64,000 bases of DNA from Cytophagales bacterium UBA2561 (GTDB lineage: Bacteria > Bacteroidota > Bacteroidia > Cytophagales > Thermoflexibacteraceae). The translations under genes and the position numbers were made by a program. This document shows, piece by piece, positions 8,439 through 17,509 of this stretch. The stretch spans positions 1-64,000 of the forward strand of contig DDLX01000040.1 in assembly GCA_002340355.1 (NCBI GenBank). The letters are read 5' to 3'. Each line of letters starts with the position of its first letter. Position 1 is the stretch's first letter. The notes beneath the pieces were generated by a model, which searched no databases, was not told the origin of the DNA, and saw only the letters and a program-made list of their open reading frames with translations.

Positions 8439-9650
8439 TTATTCAGGTAAAGCGGTATTAATAATCAAACCTAATTTTTGACCTGCTTCTGCAAATTTAT
8501 CTCCAAGTGTTCGAAGTTCTTGCACAGCCGTCAAAATATTAGGACGTGTACTATCATCTGAAATAGCAAAATCAAATGGAATAGCCGTAGCATCTACAGC
8601 TGAAGTAGCTGCTTGTAATTGTGAGTTTACATCACTAGCTAAAGTGGCATCTACTTCAGAAAGTAAATCGTGAAGTGATTTTCCACTCACTTTGCTTCCA
8701 TCAACACGAGTATAAGTTCCAAGGTAAACATTTTGTACTCCTATAGCATTCAATCGGGTATCTCGATGCGTATTATCACTAAAGCAAGAATGTTCATCTT
8801 CTTGGTCTTTGTTATCATAAGCTGTAAAGATTCGCTCACCAGCTAATTCAGATTTTGCTAATACGCCAATTCCTGTAAGCATTTCCGTCAAAGCTTGATC
8901 ATCATCTGAGGCTAAGAATTTTGCACGATAAGCACCTGATGAAGGATTCCACTCTTGTTTTACTGAGTTGAGATCTTCAAGTAGTAAATCAGTAACGATT
9001 TTGAGGTATTCTCGTCTTCGGTCTTGGTTTTGTGCTGTACCACCGTCCACTACAAAGTCGGTATAAGGTCTCTCACCAGCTTTCTTAACAGAAGGATTGC
9101 CAAGGTCTTGCCCCCATAACAAAAACTCAATAGCATGGTAGCCGATACTAACATTTTCTTCACCACCCTGCTCATTAAGTGAAGCTAATAATTCTTTAGT
9201 TAAAGTTGGATAAGAGGATACGTCATTAATAATCCCACCTTGTAAGACTGTTCCATTATTGTCTGTGTAATCAATATATGACTCATCAAGAGGCCAAGCG
9301 TTCAATGCACCTTCTGGTCCATCTTCATCATCAATAGGTCCACCTGCAAATCGGAAAGCTTCAGTTTGTCCGTAAGGTTCACGAGCTGCAAGCCACGCGT
9401 CTTTGGCTGCCTGAAGACTAGCTTCGCTAGGAGCTGCCAAGAAAGCATTTACTGCTGTCTGTAACTTAACGGCTTCATTATAAGAATCTTCATAATTAGC
9501 AAATACCAAATTAGCATATGCTTCTTTAATTTCTTGTTTCGAAGTCGTTTTAGAATCACTAGGCGTATCATCATCATCGTCATCATCACAACTAACCAAA
9601 CACAATGCTAAACAACCTACCAGAAATAGGGGAAATCGTAAAAAATTCAT
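8439..9650 (-). CDS. Imelysin-family iron-regulated lipoprotein (IrpA/EfeO-like)
   Basis: An imelysin (peptidase M75 fold) lipoprotein thought to bind or deliver iron at the outer membrane; proteolytic activity is not established for the family. The signal peptide ends at LVSC (Cys21), followed by seven Asp residues, which fits a surface-export tag. The family signature GxHxxE is present as G170-Y-H172-A-I-E175, with FLLWGQD after it and AGERIF further on. At 403 residues it is full length. It is the first gene of a likely two-gene operon with the di-haem oxidoreductase. The promoter at 9693-9722 has a TTG-19-TACTTTTG arrangement overlapped by an iron-box-like sequence. Confidence 0.9.
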   Translation of the reverse strand: MNFLRFPLFLVGCLALCLVSCDDDDDDDTPSDSKTTSKQEIKEAYANLVFANYEDSYNEAVKLQTAVNAFLAAPSEASLQAAKDAWLAAREPYGQTEAFRFAGGPIDDEDGPEGALNAWPLDESYIDYTDNNGTVLQGGIINDVSSYPTLTKELLASLNEQGGEENVSIGYHAIEFLLWGQDLGNPSVKKAGERPYTDFVVDGGTAQNQDRRREYLKIVTDLLLEDLNSVKQEWNPSSGAYRAKFLASDDDQALTEMLTGIGVLAKSELAGERIFTAYDNKDQEDEHSCFSDNTHRDTRLNAIGVQNVYLGTYTRVDGSKVSGKSLHDLLSEVDATLASDVNSQLQAATSAVDATAIPFDFAISDDSTRPNILTAVQELRTLGDKFAEAGQKLGLIINTALPE

Positions 9651-9692
9651 GGTAATTTATTTTAAATAAGATTTGTTTTGAATAAAACTACA

Positions 9693-9740
9693 CAAAAGTA
9701 AAACTTTATTTATTTTAATCAAGATTGGGTCTAAATAAAT
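9693..9740 (-). promoter_or_regulatory. Promoter of the imelysin operon with candidate Fur box
   Basis: On the minus strand, TTG at 9722-9720, a 19-base spacer and TACTTTTG at 9700-9693 match the Bacteroidota promoter consensus. A sequence containing TTTATTTATTTTAATC (9705-9720) and GTCTAAATAAAT (9729-9740) overlaps and extends upstream of the minus-33 element. GTCTAAATAAAT recurs exactly at the TonB-receptor promoter (39762-39773). The pattern resembles Fur boxes described for this phylum. Iron control is an inference. Confidence 0.6.
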
Positions 9741-9899
9741 TTAGAGAGATTTCTTCATGATTTATACTCTTTGTATCACAAGAGACACTTATAAAAAACT
9801 ATAAACTAAATTTGGGCTTCTTTCAAGGGATCTTTATCTTCGTGAAGTGATAGGTAAACTTAATCAAATCCTAATTTTTATCTCAACTGATTGAATATT

Positions 9900-10505
9900 A
9901 TGAAAAATTTCATGCTCAAAAGTCTCGTAATTGGCTTATTAATTGTATCTTATGGATGTGCTTCATCCTCCTCAACCTCTTCTAATTCCTCAAGCTCTTC
10001 GTCCTCAAATGAAGGTAGTTCAAACGTCTCAAAAACCATTTCTGGTCCCGTTAAATTTTCAAATTCTGCTCCCGCCGAAATCAATGGCGAAGAAAAATCA
10101 AACGGGCATGAGTTTATGTACAAACTCACAAAAAAAAGTGCAGGAAGCTATAAATTAGAAATTTCAACTTACAAAGATTCACACGACCACCGTACTACCC
10201 GAACAGTTTATAAAAGTTCTGTCAAAACGGAGAAAAATGGAGAGAGCCTTAAGGTCACGATTCGTTATGCCAAAAAACCAAACTCTTATTCTTGGCATAC
10301 TATTCCTCAGAATGTATTTGAGCAGACTTTTAACTTAAAAAGTCGTACAATTACTTATACCAAAACAGGAAGTTTAATAGAGAAGATGACTTCTAAAACG
10401 AAAGGAGAATCTGAAATTACTTCTAGTTCTTTATCTGAGAAAGAAGCCTTAGATATGAGTTTAAAATATTTTATTCGAGGATATGAGGATATTTTTGAAC
10501 ATTAA
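9900..10505 (+). CDS. Ser-rich lipoprotein of unknown function
   Basis: A predicted lipoprotein with signal peptide MKNFMLKSLVIGLLIVSYGC, the acylated Cys at about residue 20, and a linker of about 25 residues that is almost entirely Ser, Thr and Asn. The remaining 150 residues alternate in a way that suggests beta strands, with no motif I recognise. An upstream TTG at 9891 would add three residues, but ATG 9900 starts a standard signal peptide and is preferred. It diverges from the imelysin operon and is followed by a terminator hairpin shared with hemA. No function is offered. Confidence 0.75.
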   Translation: MKNFMLKSLVIGLLIVSYGCASSSSTSSNSSSSSSSNEGSSNVSKTISGPVKFSNSAPAEINGEEKSNGHEFMYKLTKKSAGSYKLEISTYKDSHDHRTTRTVYKSSVKTEKNGESLKVTIRYAKKPNSYSWHTIPQNVFEQTFNLKSRTITYTKTGSLIEKMTSKTKGESEITSSSLSEKEALDMSLKYFIRGYEDIFEH

Positions 10506-10513
10506 AAAAGTAA

Positions 10514-10546
10514 AGACCTGCTAAGTTTTCAAGGCTTGGTAGGTCT
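10514..10546. terminator. Bidirectional terminator between lipoprotein gene and hemA
   Basis: AGACCTGCTAAG and CTTGGTAGGTCT form a 12-base stem allowing G-U pairs with a 9-base loop. It is flanked by A-run and T-run on opposite sides, so it can serve the convergent lipoprotein and hemA genes. Confidence 0.75.
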
Positions 10547-10556
10547 CTTTCCAAAT

Positions 10557-11825
10557 TTATCGTTGAATTTTTTCAGGTTGTTTTTCGAGATTAAATAAGT
10601 CATTCAAAACATCCACCAAAGTATCCGCCTCTCCTCGTTTGCAAGCCGACTTGAGTTCTAAAACGGGTAATTTGACAATTTTTTGAATAATATTTTTGGT
10701 GATTTTCTCGACATTTTGACGTTCCTTATCATCCAAACTTTTGGTATAACGAGCAATTTCTCCTTTTCGGATTTCCTCAAGCGCATTCTTAAATTTGTGA
10801 ATAACAGGCGAAACTAACATTTCTTTACTCCAGTCATTAAATTCTAAAATGGCTTCTTCTATCAGAGCCTCGACTTGGGGAACAGCTTCTTTCCTTCGTT
10901 CCAAAACTTCATTTGCCTGATTATTAATCGTATCGACATTATACAACAATACTCCTGCAATTTCTTCAATCTCAGGCTCGATACTTCGGGGAATAGAAAG
11001 GTCAAATAAATATTTGAAATTCAGATTTTTATGACCAATAAATTGCGATTTTGTAATAAATGGCTCAGGACGACTAATAGCACTTACTACGATATCGGCT
11101 TCTTGGATGGCTTTTCCCACTTCCGAAAATGGACGAACCTCATAGCCATAATTTTCAGCTAATTTCTCGGCTTTGGCTTGAGTTCGATTGATTAAGGTGA
11201 CATTTTTGAGGTCAGTTTCCGATAAATTTTTAACCACATCACGCCCAATTTCACCTACACCCAAGACTAAAATACGAGGTTCAAGGATTGTATTGGCAAA
11301 TTCTTGCAACATTTCAACCGCCGCATACGACACCGAAGCCGCTCCATCTCGAAAAGCAGTTTGTTGAACCACTTTCTTGTTTGTAAAAAAAATGGTGTGC
11401 ATTAATCGGTGTAGGAACGCTTCTGCTAACCCCTCATCAACACTTGCCTGATATGCCCGTTTGATTTGATTACTAATTTGTAAATCTCCCACGACTTGGG
11501 ACTCTAACCCCATAGCTACCCGAAACAAGTGACGAATGGCTTGTTCTTGGTTAAAATGTTGAAAATAAGAGCGCAATAAATCCGCTTGAGGCAAAATTCC
11601 TTTTTCGATAGCCAACAAAGAAATGATTTCTGCCGATTTATCTTCAGGATGATTATAATAAATTTCGGTACGGTTACAGGTAGAAACGACCAATAATTCA
11701 CGAATACCGAGAACAGATTTGAGTGTAGCCATCCATCGGCGAGCGGACGATTCGTCAAGTGCCGCCAATTCTCGGATTTCTACGGGAGCGTTCTGATAAG
11801 AGATGCCGAGTGCCTTTAGTTTCAT
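10557..11825 (-). CDS. hemA: Glutamyl-tRNA reductase HemA
   Basis: HemA reduces glutamyl-tRNA to glutamate-1-semialdehyde with NADPH, the first committed step of tetrapyrrole (haem) synthesis by the C5 route. The N-terminus MKLKALGISYQNAPVEIREL carries the His/Asn-region of the catalytic domain, and the catalytic nucleophile is Cys50 in VVSTCNRTEIYY. SQVVGDLQISNQIKRAYQ is the substrate-binding loop, and LVLGVGEIGRDVVKNL the NADPH motif. The C-terminal dimerisation helices are complete. A TTG at 11852 would add nine residues, but ATG 11823-11825 matches the usual start. Haem demand could connect it loosely with the neighbouring haem-protein and iron genes. Confidence 0.94.
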   Translation of the reverse strand: MKLKALGISYQNAPVEIRELAALDESSARRWMATLKSVLGIRELLVVSTCNRTEIYYNHPEDKSAEIISLLAIEKGILPQADLLRSYFQHFNQEQAIRHLFRVAMGLESQVVGDLQISNQIKRAYQASVDEGLAEAFLHRLMHTIFFTNKKVVQQTAFRDGAASVSYAAVEMLQEFANTILEPRILVLGVGEIGRDVVKNLSETDLKNVTLINRTQAKAEKLAENYGYEVRPFSEVGKAIQEADIVVSAISRPEPFITKSQFIGHKNLNFKYLFDLSIPRSIEPEIEEIAGVLLYNVDTINNQANEVLERRKEAVPQVEALIEEAILEFNDWSKEMLVSPVIHKFKNALEEIRKGEIARYTKSLDDKERQNVEKITKNIIQKIVKLPVLELKSACKRGEADTLVDVLNDLFNLEKQPEKIQR

Positions 11826-11913
11826 GGGTTTTTCTGCAAATTTAAAATTCAATTTGGTGGTTTTGAAGGATAAATTCTACTTTAGATGGAATTCTTCTTA
11901 ATTTAGAACCAAT

Positions 11914-11990
11914 CTAAACAACCTGAAAACAAGGAATTTGTCCGCCAAATTGTTTATCCACATTTCGGAGCATATCGTACAAAATTCGTC
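11914..11990 (-). pseudogene. C-terminal remnant of a second polynucleotide kinase/phosphatase
   Basis: The minus strand reads YDMLRNVDKQF, GGQIPCFQVV and a TAG at 11914-11916. This resembles the end of the adjacent intact gene (VVDMWRKNLQLPCFQVFYGDF), and a preceding FD(D/E) residue pair sits out of frame. Only about 25 codons remain. It is most simply explained by a tandem duplication of the kinase/phosphatase gene followed by loss of most of one copy. Confidence 0.5.
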
Positions 11991-12156
11991 AAATAATTTA
12001 ATCCGAAAAATGACTTTTATCACCAAGAATCAAACCTTAAATGTATTCCAACTCTAACAAATCTTTAAAATTGAATATACCTACCAAAATAATAGGTTTA
12101 TCAAAAACCAGAAAAGCACTCTCTTTCAACTTTGATTATTGCATAGTTAGAATTAT

Positions 12157-13050
12157 TTAAAAATCTCCATAAAAAACTTGAAAACAAGGTAGTTGCAAAT
12201 TTTTTCGCCACATATCGACCACTTGATTACGATCATCTAAAACAAATCGGATATAATATTTTCCCAAGATATGTTTCTTGACAATTTCCTGTTTAATAAT
12301 AGCATCTTTACGTTGGTCTTTCGTTTGGCGCATCAATAAAATATTATATGGAACTTTATGATTTTCAAGCCATTGTTGTGTTCGCTCTCGTCCATTATCT
12401 TCCCTTCCTGAAAGCAAAATAATGGTATATTTTTCCGCCAAATCCCGAACGAGTTCGATAACAGGCATATTTGGCAAATCCTCTCCTACCCGATTCATAT
12501 CAAAAGGAGAACGTCCGTTCATCATTGCCAATGTTCCATCAATATCACAAATGACTGCATGAGGTAAACTTTTGTCTTGTTTTCGATACGAGATGATCGC
12601 TTTCTTTGTACCTTTGGGAGTGGGATTTTTCCAATCATTGTACATTCGTCGAATAACCGCCTCACCTACCGAATTGGGGCGTTCCAAATCACGGCGAATA
12701 CACTCTTCGACAGAAATATCAAATTCTTTAATTTTAAACTGAACGGCTTTTCCTGTTTCGGCTTCGTGAAGTTTGGCCAATTCTCGGAGGCGTTTTTCAT
12801 GATTGGGATAAAAATTGGTATCATCTACAATGACAGATTTGCCATTTAACAAAGCCTCTCGAATGACCCAATCCCGTAATTTGAGCACAAATTTTTCGTT
12901 ATTTTTCGAGTGTTTTCCTGCGTCCAACATTGCCCGCAAATCATCTTTATTGATGCGTTTGTATTGATGTGGATTTTCTTTGATGGTTTGTTTTGCCCAA
13001 GTCGATTTTCCCGATGCAGGCAAACCCTGAAGCATGATAATTTTTAACAT
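12157..13050 (-). CDS. T4 Pnkp-type polynucleotide 5'-kinase/3'-phosphatase
   Basis: The two-domain arrangement matches phage T4 polynucleotide kinase: an N-terminal P-loop kinase and a C-terminal HAD-type phosphatase, used to heal broken RNA or DNA ends before ligation. The P-loop is GLPASGKSTW (residues 9-18). NKDDLR and VDDTNFYPNHEKR match the kinase catalytic and substrate segments. The phosphatase begins at about 165 with CDIDGTLAMM (DxDGT nucleophile), then LLSGREDNGRERT and FVLDDRNQVVDMW with the conserved DD pair. At 297 residues it equals the T4 protein. No RNA ligase gene is in the window. A C-terminal remnant of a second copy lies just downstream. Confidence 0.9.
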   Translation of the reverse strand: MLKIIMLQGLPASGKSTWAKQTIKENPHQYKRINKDDLRAMLDAGKHSKNNEKFVLKLRDWVIREALLNGKSVIVDDTNFYPNHEKRLRELAKLHEAETGKAVQFKIKEFDISVEECIRRDLERPNSVGEAVIRRMYNDWKNPTPKGTKKAIISYRKQDKSLPHAVICDIDGTLAMMNGRSPFDMNRVGEDLPNMPVIELVRDLAEKYTIILLSGREDNGRERTQQWLENHKVPYNILLMRQTKDQRKDAIIKQEIVKKHILGKYYIRFVLDDRNQVVDMWRKNLQLPCFQVFYGDF

Positions 13051-13441
13051 GGATATAAATTTAGGATAATACCAATTTTTATTTAAACTTATATTTTATT
13101 CTAAAATTTTATAACTATAAAATCAAGCCGTATTATTCTTTGTCGTACTTAGCGAAAAACATACCCTTCCATTTAGGTTAAACACTTTAACATTCGGTTT
13201 TAGAGATTGTTTAAAAAATCTTGAAATATCATTTTTTGCTGTCGCTTGTATCTTCACCGATAATTTATTTTCGAAGGTTTAGGATTCAACCTTAATTGGC
13301 TATCCTGACAGCCAACAACAAGCCATATTTTATGAAAAATCAATAATAAAAGTTTAAATTATAACTTAAACCACCTCATAATATAAAATGTAGGTCTATC
13401 AATTACGTTCTTTAATCAGACAAAAAATTAGAATTTTAACA
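13051..13441. other. Intergenic region without recognisable gene
   Basis: About 390 bases between divergent genes. I find no convincing reading frame or hairpin; short conceptual peptides on both strands are interrupted by several stops. It should hold both divergent promoters. Confidence 0.5.
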
Positions 13442-15235
13442 ATGATAATGCTATTAGTTTACTGGGTATATGTATCAGCAATTGTAGTCATATATGGGGT
13501 CTTTTTTGAAGAAATTTTATGTCGTTTTTTTCGACTAAAGAAATCGCATCAATTACACCTTAGCTATACCTTCGTATCAGGACTTGTTTTTTTAAGTATT
13601 ATAAGCACTTGGTTTTCAATTTATTATAGATTAAATATTGAATTTAATCTTATCTTACTGATTGGTACTTTTATCATTTTATATATTTATCAAGCTGAAT
13701 TAATGAGACGTAAAGACAGTCTCCTTAAAGCTTTGCGAAATACCTCTTGGCATATCAAATTGATTTTTGGGTTAGCTGTACTCATAGCCAATACAGGAAG
13801 TTGTGTTGATTCAATATGGAACTACGACAATGGTGTATATTATGTACAGTATGTCAAATGGATTGAAACGTATGCGGTTGTTCCGGGCTTGGGAAATATC
13901 TACCCATATTTTGCGTATAATTCCACATGGCACATTCTGACGGCTGTATTTAGCTTTTCGTTTTTGGACGATGATATCAAATTCGATGACTTAAATGGTT
14001 TGCTTTGGCTTTTTATGGTACTTCGTTCCCTGTATAGTTTGGATAAAATTGGTAAAAGAAACGCCTCATTTACAGATTATTTTACCGTATTCATGCCCGT
14101 ACCTATTTATGTCATGCGATATTATTTCAATGCGGCTTTTGCTGATTTTACAATCATGTGTCTGATTTTCATGGTATTGGGTTTAGTCATTGAAATTATC
14201 GAACAACAATACTGGGGCAGAGTCGGACTTCCAACTGTACTAAGTGGTATTTTTTCATTTTATATGCTAACGGTTAAGCTATCTGCTATCATGATACTTA
14301 CCCCAACTCTACTCTTAACTTTTTTATTGATTCGTCATCAAAAATATATGGTAATCTTAAGAGCCTGTGGTTTGGTTTTAATAATGATTATACCTTGGTT
14401 ATTAAGATGTTACTATATGTCTGGTTATTTAATTTTTCCATTTCATCAGTTGGATTTATTTAATCCCGATTGGAAGGTAACAGTAGAGACGAGTATATAT
14501 TTCCAATCCGAAATAGAGTCTTATTCTAAAGTACCAAATTATGACTATCCTATATTTAAAGTACTGAATTATACTGTTCCATTTGCATGGATTCCAGAAT
14601 GGTTTAGTTTGATGAAACATTATGACAAGATTATTCTTATCGGTCTTTCCATCAGTATATTAGGATTTAGTAGTATTTATTTTTATCAAATCATTAGTAA
14701 AAAATCCATTAAAAATACCTATTTTCCTATTTTCGTTACAATATTAGGTGGCTTATTACTTTGGTTCCTCAAAGCTCCTTCTCCACGTTTTGGCTACGGA
14801 TGGATTTTTTCATTTTTATTCTTTGTTGGAGCATCTGTATGCTATTCTTTTAAAGATAAAATACACAAATTACCTTCTATTTTTATGATTATCATGCTAT
14901 TATGGGCAGGAAAAGTATCTCATGATAATTTAAATGAATTATATTGTTTTGCAGGAGACTGTTTTTATTTACACGGGCAGTTTAAAATGCCACGAGCAGA
15001 AGTACACCGTGAAATGCTTAATATCCTATTTGGAAAAACACCAAAAACAAGAGTCCCTCCACTAAAAACTTATCCATTTGGGAAGTTCACGTTTTATATG
15101 CCTGCTAGACGAGACGTTTATTATAGGGCATTGTGTTGGGACGCACCTCTTCCCTGCTCTCTTTATGATTTAAATACACGTGTGCTACTACGAGGAACAA
15201 CACTTCAGGAAGGATTTAAAGTAAAATATAAGTAA
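13442..15235 (+). CDS. Polytopic membrane protein, LIC_10190-like (GT-C-like topology)
   Basis: The protein has about 12-14 predicted membrane helices over 597 residues. A conserved extracytoplasmic-type segment around residues 128-160 contains YDNGVYYVQYVKWIETY, VVPGLGNIYP and FAYNSTWHI. This pattern (D-x-G-x-Y...Q, W, VVPGL, N-S-x-W) is what I associate with the LIC_10190 family, whose layout resembles GT-C glycosyltransferases using lipid-linked sugars. The acidic D at about 128 near the first loop could be catalytic, but that is inferred. The start could be ATG 13442 or ATG 13448. It is monocistronic and ends at a strong hairpin at 15258. Confidence 0.65.
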   Translation: MIMLLVYWVYVSAIVVIYGVFFEEILCRFFRLKKSHQLHLSYTFVSGLVFLSIISTWFSIYYRLNIEFNLILLIGTFIILYIYQAELMRRKDSLLKALRNTSWHIKLIFGLAVLIANTGSCVDSIWNYDNGVYYVQYVKWIETYAVVPGLGNIYPYFAYNSTWHILTAVFSFSFLDDDIKFDDLNGLLWLFMVLRSLYSLDKIGKRNASFTDYFTVFMPVPIYVMRYYFNAAFADFTIMCLIFMVLGLVIEIIEQQYWGRVGLPTVLSGIFSFYMLTVKLSAIMILTPTLLLTFLLIRHQKYMVILRACGLVLIMIIPWLLRCYYMSGYLIFPFHQLDLFNPDWKVTVETSIYFQSEIESYSKVPNYDYPIFKVLNYTVPFAWIPEWFSLMKHYDKIILIGLSISILGFSSIYFYQIISKKSIKNTYFPIFVTILGGLLLWFLKAPSPRFGYGWIFSFLFFVGASVCYSFKDKIHKLPSIFMIIMLLWAGKVSHDNLNELYCFAGDCFYLHGQFKMPRAEVHREMLNILFGKTPKTRVPPLKTYPFGKFTFYMPARRDVYYRALCWDAPLPCSLYDLNTRVLLRGTTLQEGFKVKYK

Positions 15236-15257
15236 TCAATCTGTATATTAAAATGTC

Positions 15258-15290
15258 AGACTTACCAAGTTTTGAAAACTTAGCAAGTCT
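15258..15290. terminator. Bidirectional terminator hairpin
   Basis: A 33-base near-palindrome, AGACTTACCAAGTTTT and its complement with one variant position, lies between the convergent membrane-protein and phosphoesterase genes. It is the same family as the stems at 6828 and 10514. Confidence 0.75.
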
Positions 15291-15307
15291 ATATAAACAA
15301 TTGTTTT

Positions 15308-17233
15308 TTAGTTTAATTTCAACTTATCAATTGACTCTAAAGTATCAGGATTCATTACTTCCATTTCAATGATTTCGCCTTCGATATGAAATAACACCAA
15401 AGCATTTTGGGTCGAAAAACCACTTACGAACGGAGTCCAAGGGGTTTTTTCTTGAGCATAATAGGGCGCACCTGCTGCACCATTATTGATTTGATAAATT
15501 GTTCGAGATAATTTTAGTTTTTTACCCTCCCATTTTTTGGGATAAATTGATGTTTTAGGACTAATTTCAGTTTTGGCGTAATTGTGTTCATCACCTGTTA
15601 AAATAGCACGTACTTTTTGGCTTTTATTGACTAGAATATCAAGAAGTTCATCTCTACGTTCAATAATGCCTTTTTTCAGAGGTTTTCCCGCAATGTAAGG
15701 ACGAAAATCATTATTCCCATTGTACCACATATCATCTTTAACGTGTCCACCATTTGGAAAAAATGGCGTATGTTGAGTCACAAAAATATGGTCAATAGAG
15801 GTTTCTTTTTCGAGTTTTTGAACCGTTTTTTCTAACCATTTTAGTTGATTATCCATGATATACGCATGTAATCCGCCAGAAGTTTGTGCAATCTTTTTAC
15901 TATTTGGCGCATACAAATAATTTGAATTCATAACAATTACCGCCACATTGTCATAAGTGTAATAAAAGACGGTCTCCTTGTAGGGTGGAAAATCAGTTTT
16001 ATCAGGATTAGGGTCATAATCGGCACCGTCTTCACTCTCTAAATCAGATGTAGGATTTACGAAAGAATTGGCAAAAATCACTTCCATAGATTCCGTTTTA
16101 TAAGGAAATCTATCCACCGAATAATACGTCTTATTTTCAGCATCCCAAAAACCTCTTGTCAAAGATTCATGATTTCCAAGACTTTTGTAAATCGGGTAAT
16201 AATGATGGAACGGTTCAACGGCTCTTTTCCAATTGGCATATTGCAATTTCATTTCTTCGGGACTGGACAAATACCCATTTATCAAGTCTCCTGAAAACTG
16301 CATAAAAGCTACATTTTTGAATTTTGCCAAAGCCGTCATCTTTTTCATAATGTAAAAATTTGCTCCATGAACATTGCGCTCACCGCCACCTTGTCCGTTT
16401 CGGGAATCGCTAGCATAGGCAAAAGAAAATTTCTGACGAGAACCTGCCTTTGGAGCGGTTCGAAAACGAAATTTATGGCTATTTTCTCCGAATTTTATTT
16501 CGTAGTCATATTCAGTGGCTGGGCTTAATCCTGAAACTTTAATTTCGTGATTTTCAACTGGAACTGAATCTGAAAATGTCTTTTCTCCAATTACAATTTC
16601 TGCTTTGATGGCTTGATTTGTTACAAATGAAAAAGTAGCTCCATCTTCGGTTAATAAGTTTACAAAAGCCCCTTCAATTAGGGTCAAATCAGGTACAAAT
16701 TTGGAGGAATCATTTTCAGTAACGACTTTAAAACCAATTTTACCATCATATAAAATTTTCCCTTGTTCGCTGCTTACTCGATAACCAATTACGCCTTTTC
16801 CTGATTTTTCCCAACCAATCATATCGTATCTTCCTCGAAGTTGATTGATGTTAATTTGAGCTTTGCTATCTTGAATCGTAGCCGTTTTTTTGAAGTAAAC
16901 AGGCAAGGGATGTTTCGAATCGTGATAGGGAATAAAACCATAATAAAGCGTTCCATTAGGGCAAGCTTCTCCAAAATCAAAGGCTAATCCTTGGGCATTT
17001 CCTTGCGGATTTCCTTGTAAATTTTTTAGTGTAAAAGGTGATTCTTTGACATATTCAGGAATTTTTCTGCCCTCAACTTCAATGTAATATTTTCCATCTT
17101 TTTCAATTGAAATATTTGGGTGAATAGCGGGAACTTCCGATAGTTCTTGAGCTTTAATTTCAGCATACCCTATGATGAAAAGGATAGCACAAAACAGATG
17201 CTTAGAGCGCATTTTTAGTGTGTGGTGTTGCAT
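15308..17233 (-). CDS. Secreted purple-acid-phosphatase-like metallophosphoesterase
   Basis: An exported protein: after a basic start comes a hydrophobic segment ending in IGYAEIKAQE. Residues about 180-255 resemble the fibronectin-III-like domain that precedes the catalytic domain in purple acid phosphatases (AEIVIGEKTF, GLSPATEYDYEI). The calcineurin-like metal site is spread over FAYASDSRNG, QFSGDLINGY (GD), SLGNHESLT (GNHE), VTQHTPFF (H) and TGDEHNYAKTEI (GDEH). At 641 residues it is within the family range. The annotated ATG is 17231-17233, but the Met at residue 8 (MRSKHLFC) gives a more typical signal peptide. Substrate cannot be told. TATCTTTG on the minus strand at 17286-17293 is a possible minus-7 element. 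Confidence 0.85.
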   Translation of the reverse strand: MQHHTLKMRSKHLFCAILFIIGYAEIKAQELSEVPAIHPNISIEKDGKYYIEVEGRKIPEYVKESPFTLKNLQGNPQGNAQGLAFDFGEACPNGTLYYGFIPYHDSKHPLPVYFKKTATIQDSKAQININQLRGRYDMIGWEKSGKGVIGYRVSSEQGKILYDGKIGFKVVTENDSSKFVPDLTLIEGAFVNLLTEDGATFSFVTNQAIKAEIVIGEKTFSDSVPVENHEIKVSGLSPATEYDYEIKFGENSHKFRFRTAPKAGSRQKFSFAYASDSRNGQGGGERNVHGANFYIMKKMTALAKFKNVAFMQFSGDLINGYLSSPEEMKLQYANWKRAVEPFHHYYPIYKSLGNHESLTRGFWDAENKTYYSVDRFPYKTESMEVIFANSFVNPTSDLESEDGADYDPNPDKTDFPPYKETVFYYTYDNVAVIVMNSNYLYAPNSKKIAQTSGGLHAYIMDNQLKWLEKTVQKLEKETSIDHIFVTQHTPFFPNGGHVKDDMWYNGNNDFRPYIAGKPLKKGIIERRDELLDILVNKSQKVRAILTGDEHNYAKTEISPKTSIYPKKWEGKKLKLSRTIYQINNGAAGAPYYAQEKTPWTPFVSGFSTQNALVLFHIEGEIIEMEVMNPDTLESIDKLKLN

Positions 17234-17509
17234 AAATTTTGAGTTTGTACTTGACTTTATTATTTTGAGGAATCAATTCTGAGAGCAAAGATAAGGGCTT
17301 TGGAAAAGTTCAGAATGAGATAAAGCTTTTATTTTGAGGATTGTTATTGTAAAGAAGCTTGATAATCAACTGAAAATAATCCGCTTATATTTTTTACCTA
17401 AAAATAGCCAAAAAGAATCAAAAATATTTTCGAAAAAATTTAGTAGTTTTGGGGTGGTCTGATTTTTATCTAAAACCGTAAATTATTACACTCATACCAT
17501 AATAATGCA

